Shown: positions 1-4,589 of the stretch, piece by piece | How positions within the stretch are numbered: position 1 is the first letter of the stretch | Layout of the letters: the number at the start of each line of letters is the position of its first letter | Assembly: GCA_046302715.1 (NCBI GenBank) | Contig: JBKCHQ010000055.1 | Location: 1-6,334 of the forward strand | Direction of reading: 5' to 3' | Length of the DNA: 6,334 nt | From: CAMCXT01 sp046302715 | Lineage (GTDB): Bacteria; Bacteroidota; Bacteroidia; M30B66 | Notes under the pieces: model-generated | Seen by the model: only the letters and a program-made list of their open reading frames with translations | What the model was told of the DNA's origin: nothing | Database searches by the model: none | Position numbers and translations under genes: made by a program

Positions 1-608
1 CCTTCTTCCATAGCAATTCGGTAGTCGCCGCTCATGCCCATAGAAAGTGTGTTCAGGCCTGCATTGTACTCTAAATTCAATTTGTCGAACAATGCTTTTA
101 ATCCCCGAAATTCTGCACGTACCTGCGCTTCGTTAGTGGTGAATGATGCCATCCCCATCAAGCCAATGATATGAACGTTAGGATACTCTCCCTGCTCATT
201 CTGTTTAAAAAACTGCAGCACTTCTTCCGGTAAAAATCCGTGTTTCGTTTCTTCGGTGGCAATATATACCTGAAGTAAACAGGAGATAACACGATGATTT
301 CTGCCGGCGTGTTTATTTATTTCTTCAAGCAACTCAATCGAATCAACAGAATGAATTAAATGAACATAGGGTGCGATATACTTCACCTTATTGCGCTGCA
401 AGGTTCCGATCATGTGCCAGCAAATATCGTTTGGCAATTGTTCATGCTTTTCGGTTAATTCTTGTACACGGTTTTCACCGAAATGGCGCTGCCCTCCTTC
501 ATAGGCTTCTAGCAAGGCTTCGGGAGGATACGTTTTGCTCACCGCAATAAGTTCAACTCCGGTATGCAGCGTGCTCTTTATCTGTGCAAGGTTCGAAGCT
601 ATACTCAT
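1..608 (-). CDS. yggS: YggS/PLPBP family pyridoxal-phosphate homeostasis protein (partial, C-terminus cut by window edge)
   Basis: This family binds PLP in a fold like the N-terminal barrel of alanine racemase. It has no established enzymatic activity and buffers intracellular PLP and amino/keto-acid balance in the cytoplasm. I read 202 codons from the ATG to the window edge; family members are about 220-235 residues, so only the last part is missing. Visible signatures are AVSKTYP at 22-28 with the PLP Schiff-base lysine at K25, HFGENRVQE at 42-50, WHMIGTLQRNK at 64-74, HSVDS at 86-90, GLMGMA at 149-154 and LSMGMSGDY at 188-196, which contacts the PLP phosphate. The usual VRIG segment lies beyond the edge. 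The ATG overlaps the stop of the upstream DUF1015 gene by one base (TAATG) with no Shine-Dalgarno, so translation is probably coupled. It is last of the visible genes in the serC operon, which suggests PLP supply or protection alongside the PLP enzyme SerC (inference). Confidence 0.95.
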   Translation of the reverse strand, partial: MSIASNLAQIKSTLHTGVELIAVSKTYPPEALLEAYEGGQRHFGENRVQELTEKHEQLPNDICWHMIGTLQRNKVKYIAPYVHLIHSVDSIELLEEINKHAGRNHRVISCLLQVYIATEETKHGFLPEEVLQFFKQNEQGEYPNVHIIGLMGMASFTTNEAQVRAEFRGLKALFDKLNLEYNAGLNTLSMGMSGDYRIAMEE

Positions 609-1822
609 TACGAATCAATCTCAAGGTCGTAAATTACCAATCCATTCAGCAATTTTGGTTCGAACCAGGTTGTTTTTGGCGGCATGATTTTGCCCTCATC
701 ACTAAATGAGAAAAATTGCTCCATCTGCACTGGAAATAGCGCGAATGCAGCCTGATATACGCCACTATCCACCTCCTGCTGAAGAGCCTTGATTCCCTTT
801 AATCCCGTTAGAAACCCAATACGCTGGTCGTTGCGTAAATCTTCGATTCCAAAAAGCGGGGCCAGTACTTTCTCGGTGAGCACGTCGGCGTCGAGTAAAT
901 CTGGTTGCATCGGACCAAAATCCAGGGCGTACCAATTTCCACGAACGTACAAACTCATACATTGCTTCGCTTTGGGAGCTCGGGCAATTTTACCAATTAA
1001 TTTCACCGAACAAATTTGTTCTAATAAGGCAGGTAATTCCGCAATAAGCGCTTCCGGAATTCCCTTTACCAGTCTGTTAAATTCAAGCAGACGTAAATCG
1101 TGATCGGGAATTAAAATTCCCATAAACTGTTTCGTTAAGGGGTGTTTTTCGCCCATTTCTTCGGCCAATAATACCGACGATGCCGAACGATGATGTCCAT
1201 CGGCTACATATATACTACCAATGGTGTCGCAAACTATCTGTAAACGTTGTACATCTGCGGCTTTACTTACTTTCCAGAGAATATGGCGTTTGCCGTCCTG
1301 TTCAAAATTGGCGTATGGCTCGTTAAATAAAGTAAATTCTTGTATGAGTTTATCGAGGGTTACGTTTGATTTGAAGGTAAACATCACCGGCTCGGCATTG
1401 ATGGCCACAACTTTAAGGTAGTCTTTGAGTTTGGCTTCCTTTGCTTCGAGCGTTTGTTCGTGTATTTTGATGCGTCCATCGCGGTAGGCCTTTGCATCTA
1501 CTGCTGCAACAATGCCAGTATGCGAATAGCTGCCTTGTATCTGGCGGTATATGTAGAAGGATGTTTCTTCGTTGCGTTCGAGTATACCATTTTCAAGCAT
1601 TTCATGAAATGTGGATCGGGAAGCCTTCAGTAAATCAATACCCTTAACTTGGGGGCCGCTCGGTGCGTAGTCGGGTCGAATTACACGGAGAAAGCTCTCC
1701 TGATTCGATCCCAAAATAGCTTTAACCTCCGTAGCTGTATAAGAGTCATACGGCCTGGAAACAATTTTTTCAACAGAATCCTTTCTAGGCAAAACGCCGT
1801 TAAACGGCCTTATCAAACTCAT
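608..1822 (-). CDS. DUF1015 family protein, third gene of the serine operon, function unknown
   Basis: I recognise this 404-residue protein as a member of DUF1015, a family conserved in bacteria and archaea with no settled function. It is predicted soluble and cytoplasmic, with no signal peptide or membrane segment. Family landmarks in order are IRPFNGVLP at 4-12, RPYD at 23-26, IRPD at 48-51, YIYRQ at 90-94, TGIVAAVD at 102-109, DGRIKIHEQT at 115-124, VADGHHRSASS at 206-216, a GIEDLRNDQRIGFLTG stretch at 325-340, and a C-terminal FPVQMEQFF (363-371) followed by MPPKTTWFEPKL (380-391). The protein is full length. The conserved DGHHR (208-212) resembles the active-site loop of ParB/sulfiredoxin-fold proteins, a superfamily that includes free serine kinases; this link is from memory and unproven here. 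The start overlaps the serA stop by four bases (ATGA), and the gene's own stop overlaps the yggS start. This locks it into the serA-serC operon and suggests a role in serine or phosphoserine metabolism (inference). Confidence 0.93.
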   Translation of the reverse strand: MSLIRPFNGVLPRKDSVEKIVSRPYDSYTATEVKAILGSNQESFLRVIRPDYAPSGPQVKGIDLLKASRSTFHEMLENGILERNEETSFYIYRQIQGSYSHTGIVAAVDAKAYRDGRIKIHEQTLEAKEAKLKDYLKVVAINAEPVMFTFKSNVTLDKLIQEFTLFNEPYANFEQDGKRHILWKVSKAADVQRLQIVCDTIGSIYVADGHHRSASSVLLAEEMGEKHPLTKQFMGILIPDHDLRLLEFNRLVKGIPEALIAELPALLEQICSVKLIGKIARAPKAKQCMSLYVRGNWYALDFGPMQPDLLDADVLTEKVLAPLFGIEDLRNDQRIGFLTGLKGIKALQQEVDSGVYQAAFALFPVQMEQFFSFSDEGKIMPPKTTWFEPKLLNGLVIYDLEIDS

Positions 1823-2787
1823 TTTGATCCGTAAAATGCAATAATGGTTTGTGCGAGTTCTTCGGCAATGCGTTCCTGTGCTTCAACGGTTGAAGCGCCA
1901 ATGTGCGGAGAAACGCTAATGCGTGGATGAGCTAAAATATCGGCTCTTGGCATAGGTTCATTTTCAAATACATCGAGCCCGGCAAATGCTAATTGACCCG
2001 AATTCAATGCCGCTAACAAGGCATCCTCATCAATTACCCCTCCACGGGCGGCATTCACAATTCCACTTCCGCGCTTCATTATGCCTAGTTCTTCTGTCCC
2101 CAAAACAGCCTTGCCATTCACTTTTCCGGGAACATGCAAGGAAACAAAATCGCTGTTCTTCAGGAGTTCCTCCATCGGAATTGTCTTAATAAGCAGTGTG
2201 TGAGAGGAAGCATCCTGTGCAAAAGATATGGTAAGTTCAACCTCATCGAGAAACGGATCACTGGCAATAACCCGCATACCCATGCCGATTGCCATGCGTG
2301 CCAATGCTTGGCCAATACGACCAAAGCCAATAATGCCCAAAGTTTTGCCTTGCAACTCAGATCCTGCTGAATAGTGTTTTTTCAACTCGTTGAAGGCAAT
2401 ATTTCCTTCGTTACGCATGCGGTGATTGGAATCCTGCAGAAAACGTACGCCGCTGAAAAGATGCGACAATACCAGTTCTGCTACCGATTGCGAAGAAGCG
2501 GCCGGCGTGTTAAACACTTTGATACTTTTCGCTTCAGCGTGTTTGATGTCAATATTATCCATACCCACACCGGCACGTCCTAACATGCGAATGCCCGGAC
2601 ATGCATCAATGATATCGGCGGTAATTTTCGTAGCACTGCGCACCAAAACCACTTCATAGCCACCAGCCTTTATGCCGTCAGTAAGTTGGTCCTGCGGAAT
2701 TTTTGTAGTATCCACCTTAAAGCCGGCCTTTTCAAGCATTTCTTTGCCGGAAGCATCGATGCCGTCGTTGGCAAGAATTTTCACCAT
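1819..2787 (-). CDS. serA: D-3-phosphoglycerate dehydrogenase, short ACT-less type
   Basis: It oxidises 3-phosphoglycerate to 3-phosphohydroxypyruvate with NAD+, the first step of serine synthesis, in the cytoplasm. The 322 residues hold a complete D-isomer-specific 2-hydroxyacid dehydrogenase fold. The substrate-domain half has VRSATK at 49-54 and GRAGVGMDNID at 70-80. The Rossmann motif GFGRIG lies at 154-159, and the acidic D177 favours NAD over NADP. The catalytic triad is R248 (NAARGG), E277 (DVFENEP) and H295 (SPHIGAST). The chain ends about 25 residues after the histidine, so both the ACT and ASB regulatory domains of longer PGDHs are absent; classical serine feedback through an ACT domain is therefore not expected. 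Related 2-hydroxyacid dehydrogenases share the motifs, but adjacency to serC makes the assignment firm. The start lies 2 bases after the serC stop with no Shine-Dalgarno, and the stop overlaps the DUF1015 start. Confidence 0.96.
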   Translation of the reverse strand: MVKILANDGIDASGKEMLEKAGFKVDTTKIPQDQLTDGIKAGGYEVVLVRSATKITADIIDACPGIRMLGRAGVGMDNIDIKHAEAKSIKVFNTPAASSQSVAELVLSHLFSGVRFLQDSNHRMRNEGNIAFNELKKHYSAGSELQGKTLGIIGFGRIGQALARMAIGMGMRVIASDPFLDEVELTISFAQDASSHTLLIKTIPMEELLKNSDFVSLHVPGKVNGKAVLGTEELGIMKRGSGIVNAARGGVIDEDALLAALNSGQLAFAGLDVFENEPMPRADILAHPRISVSPHIGASTVEAQERIAEELAQTIIAFYGSK

Positions 2788-2789
2788 AA

Positions 2790-3854
2790 CTATGCGTGTT
2801 GTTTTTCAAATGTTTGCATTACGTCAACCAGCACCTGTACACTTTCGAGGCTCAGAGCATTGTACATCGAGGCGCGGTAGCCTCCCACTGAACGGTGTCC
2901 CGCCAAGCCACTAATTCCAGCTTGCTTTAACATATCGTTGAAGGCTGCTTCGTGTGTTGCATCTACCATAACAAAGTTGGCATTCATCCACGAACGATCT
3001 TCAACCGCAACGGTACCTTTGAATTGAGAGTTGCGGTCGAGTTCATTATAAAACAATTCGGCCTTGGCGCGATTGCGTTGCTCAATAGCATCTACTCCTC
3101 CAAAATTGTCGAGCCATTCGAGGGTGAGCATCGAAACATACACTGCAAAAACGGGCGGGGTGTTGTACATCGATTCGCCTTCTACATGAATTTTATAGTT
3201 CAGCATCGTAGGCATGGTGCGCTGAATGCGTTCGAGCATCGATTTTTTCAGAATAACCATCGTGGCGCCAGCCGGCCCCATGTTCTTTTGCACTCCGGCA
3301 TAAATCAAATCGAATTGCGTGGCGTCGAAGCGGTGCGAAAAGATATCCGACGACATATCGCAAACAAGTGGCACGGGTGATTTCGGAAAGCTCCGCATCT
3401 GAGTTCCATAAATGGTATTGTTGGAAGTGATATGGAAATAATCGGCATCGTTCGGAATCACATAATCCTTCGGAATAAAGGAGAAATTCTTGTCTTCGGA
3501 GCTGGCTACCACGGTGGTTTCGCCGTAGTGTTTGGCTTCCTTGATGGCACGCGAAGCCCAAACGCCGGTATTAAGGTATGCTGCTTTCGTGTTTAGAAAA
3601 TTATGCGGAACCATGGCGAACTGCGTGGATGCTCCGCCCTGCAAAAAGACAACGGCGTAATCTTCGTTGAGGTTAAGGAGCTTTTTTACGAGCTGCTCGG
3701 CCCGATCAAAAACAGCAATAACATTTTTACCGCGATGCGAAATTTCGAGCAGCGATAGTCCGGAGTTTTCGAAATTGATGCAGGCCTCCGATGCTTTTTG
3801 AAGGACTTCTTTTGGAAGGATAGCAGGACCTGCGCTAAAGTTGTGAATCGACAT
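2790..3854 (-). CDS. serC: Phosphoserine aminotransferase
   Basis: This PLP enzyme transfers an amino group from glutamate to 3-phosphohydroxypyruvate, giving O-phosphoserine. In organisms with the DXP-dependent vitamin B6 route the same enzyme also makes 4-phosphohydroxythreonine (PdxF role). The 354 residues match the usual length of about 360. Visible signatures are NFSAGPAILP at 5-14, EISHRGK at 37-43 with substrate-binding H40-R41, LQGGASTQF at 71-79, NTGVWA at 95-100 with W99 stacking on PLP, D166 binding the pyridine nitrogen, YAGVQKNMGPAG at 185-196 with the Schiff-base lysine K190, and GLAGHRSVGGYRAS at 316-329 with H320, R321 and R327 for the substrate phosphate and carboxylate. The start is the first ATG and gives the canonical N-terminus. 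It leads the operon: a terminator and a -7 promoter element lie directly upstream, and serA follows after 2 bases. Confidence 0.97.
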   Translation of the reverse strand: MSIHNFSAGPAILPKEVLQKASEACINFENSGLSLLEISHRGKNVIAVFDRAEQLVKKLLNLNEDYAVVFLQGGASTQFAMVPHNFLNTKAAYLNTGVWASRAIKEAKHYGETTVVASSEDKNFSFIPKDYVIPNDADYFHITSNNTIYGTQMRSFPKSPVPLVCDMSSDIFSHRFDATQFDLIYAGVQKNMGPAGATMVILKKSMLERIQRTMPTMLNYKIHVEGESMYNTPPVFAVYVSMLTLEWLDNFGGVDAIEQRNRAKAELFYNELDRNSQFKGTVAVEDRSWMNANFVMVDATHEAAFNDMLKQAGISGLAGHRSVGGYRASMYNALSLESVQVLVDVMQTFEKQHA

Positions 3855-3861
3855 AAAACAT

Positions 3862-3890
3862 TTGAATTGCGTTCAAAGGTAATAATTCAA
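3862..3890. repeat. Inverted repeats around the serC promoter, candidate operator
   Basis: TTGAATT at 3862-3868 and AATTCAA at 3884-3890 form a perfect 7-bp inverted repeat with a 15-bp spacer. A second nested pair, TTTGAA at 3861-3866 and TTCAAA at 3872-3877, shares the left arm. The arms surround and partly overlap the -7 promoter element, which is where a repressor of the serine operon could bind. The region is AT-rich, so chance symmetry is a real possibility. No regulator is identified. Confidence 0.35.
3874..3881 (-). promoter_or_regulatory. Candidate -7 promoter element of the serC operon (TACCTTTG)
   Basis: Read on the minus strand this is TACCTTTG, a full match to the Bacteroidota primary sigma consensus TAnnTTTG. 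It ends 19 bases before the serC ATG, so the leader would be very short, roughly 15 nt. There is no clear -33 TTTG at the expected spacing of about 19-21 bp; the nearest upstream TTTG, in the terminator T-tract, is 30 bp away. It is the only good promoter-like match in the 86 bases between the two genes and lies downstream of the terminator, so the operon probably starts here. Confidence 0.55.
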
Positions 3891-3912
3891 TGTCTTATGG
3901 AGTGGGGGAAAC

Positions 3913-3935
3913 AAAAAACCCCGAAAATCGGGGTT
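3913..3935 (-). terminator. Intrinsic terminator after the MORN-type gene
   Basis: On the minus strand, AACCCCGA pairs with TCGGGGTT as a perfect 8-bp GC-rich stem around a 3-nt loop, and the descending arm runs into six consecutive T. It begins 5 bases after the TAA of the exported-protein gene. It should insulate that gene from the serC operon. The opposite strand has no T-run after the stem, so it is probably one-directional. Confidence 0.9.
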
Positions 3936-3940
3936 GAGAA

Positions 3941-4339
3941 TTATTCTTTTGTCTTGGTTTCGGCAAGCGTATTGCCACGTTCATCGAATTGAACCGCGTT
4001 TATTCGCTTTCCTTCTCTAAAACTAACTGTGTAGGCTGGCGTACCTTGCAGGGTGTAAAATACCCAATCGCCTTCTTTTTTACCATTTAAATAGCTGCCT
4101 TTACCAGAAACGGTTCCGTTGTTATAGTAATTCATCCAAATGCCATCAGGAAGCCCTGCTTTATAACTGCCTGCCTCCAATAGATTTCCACTAGCATCAG
4201 ACATGATAAACGAATAATTGGCATTATCGGAATACTGAGTTAATTTTAATTTCTCCCCTTTTGGCAAGGCATATTCAGTTTGAGCGTATGCTAAAAGACC
4301 GACTGTAAGACAAATAAGAAGAGCGCATGCATTTTTCAT
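3941..4339 (-). CDS. Small exported protein with MORN-variant (YwqK-like) repeats
   Basis: The product is 132 residues with a clear signal peptide: K2, a hydrophobic core at about 4-17 and an AYA|Q signal-peptidase I site after residue 19. Neither C5 nor C10 sits in a lipobox, so a lipoprotein is unlikely. The mature part carries about two MORN-variant/YwqK-type repeats, at about 56-80 (SYKAGLPDGIWMNYYNNG) and 81-107 (SYLNGKKEGDWVFYTLQG), plus a degenerate third at 108-123 (REGKRINAVQFDERGN). Such repeats form beta-hairpins and are common in Bacteroidota periplasmic or surface proteins; the specific role is unknown. I chose the ATG at 4339 because the reading frame extends to a TTG at 4357, but only the ATG gives a proper signal-peptide N-terminus. 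It is a single-gene unit with its own terminator, divergent from kup. YwqK-like proteins can act as immunity partners elsewhere, but no toxin gene is adjacent. Confidence 0.8.
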   Translation of the reverse strand: MKNACALLICLTVGLLAYAQTEYALPKGEKLKLTQYSDNANYSFIMSDASGNLLEAGSYKAGLPDGIWMNYYNNGTVSGKGSYLNGKKEGDWVFYTLQGTPAYTVSFREGKRINAVQFDERGNTLAETKTKE

Positions 4340-4366
4340 AATCAACGTGTTTATCAATCCTACGTA

Positions 4367-4374
4367 TAAAGTTA
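4367..4374 (-). promoter_or_regulatory. Weak candidate -7 element for the MORN-type gene (TAACTTTA)
   Basis: On the minus strand TAACTTTA fits TAnnTTTG except for the last base. It ends 27 bases before the chosen ATG, a sensible leader length. There is no convincing -33 TTTG at the expected spacing, and in such AT-rich DNA a near match is easily found by chance. Confidence 0.3.
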
Positions 4375-4405
4375 AAAAATGTTTTCATATTTTCATCACT
4401 TTGGC

Positions 4406-4424
4406 TTAACATTAATTTAACATT
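4406..4424 (+). repeat. Tandem TTAACATT repeat with 11-bp period, possible response-regulator box
   Basis: TTAACATT occurs at 4406-4413 and again at 4417-4424, so the repeats start exactly 11 bp apart, about one helical turn. The pattern TTAACA-N5-TTAACA is that described for PhoP boxes in Bacillus, and OmpR/PhoB-type regulators commonly bind direct repeats on one face of the helix. It sits about 32 bp upstream of the candidate -7 element of the MORN-type gene and about 100 bp upstream of that of kup. Which gene it serves, if either, is not known. Confidence 0.4.
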
Positions 4425-4524
4425 GAAGGCGCTTAAGGCGTAACTTGTTTATTTATTGGGCATTAAAATTTAAAAAAGTGGAGTTATTTTCGGCCCAATT
4501 AACGTCTTACACCGTATTGTTTTC

Positions 4525-4532
4525 TATTTTTG
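4525..4532 (+). promoter_or_regulatory. Candidate -7 promoter element of kup (TATTTTTG)
   Basis: TATTTTTG is a full match to the Bacteroidota TAnnTTTG element. It ends 57 bases before the kup ATG, giving a leader of about 50 nt, too short for a typical riboswitch. A -33 TTTG at the expected spacing is not evident; the nearest candidate (TTA at 4499) is poor. Confidence 0.55.
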
Positions 4533-4589
4533 CAGCTCAATAGCAACGAATTCAGAGAATTTTCGTGTTTAGCAAGCAGCAATTTTAAT

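Larger units (their letters stand above)
4340..4589. other. Divergent intergenic region between the MORN-type gene and kup
   Basis: This 250-bp AT-rich stretch has no supportable coding region on either strand. It holds candidate -7 elements for both flanking genes and the tandem TTAACATT repeat. I see no tRNA, riboswitch-like fold or terminator; both flanking genes are transcribed away from it. Confidence 0.8.

Noticed and set aside
789..1103. 104-codon open frame on the plus strand
   Set aside because: It is antisense to DUF1015, whose conserved motifs occupy the other strand; the translation shows no domain.
2952..3380. 142-codon open frame on the plus strand
   Set aside because: It lies fully antisense inside serC, matches no family I recognise, and has the composition expected of a shadow of a strongly coding strand.
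3193..3561. 122-codon open frame on the minus strand
   Set aside because: It is in another frame of serC on the same strand. SerC is intact with all catalytic motifs, so this is a shadow, not a frameshifted gene.
3941..4339. Antitoxin or immunity role for the YwqK-like protein
   Set aside because: It carries a signal peptide and has no toxin, effector or secretion gene beside it; repeat similarity alone does not support this.
4340..4357. Upstream TTG start adding six residues to the MORN-type protein
   Set aside because: The extension places INTLI before a perfect signal-peptide start MKNA; the internal ATG is the better start codon and gives the normal n-region.
4426..4440. Short direct repeat AAGGCG-N3-AAGGCG
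   Set aside because: It is only six bases, has a 9-bp period that fits no known binding geometry, and could easily be chance; not worth a separate call.
4533..4589. Possible K+-linked riboswitch (such as the c-di-AMP ydaO class) in the kup leader
   Set aside because: The predicted leader is about 50 nt, far shorter than such riboswitches, and I see no stable paired elements.
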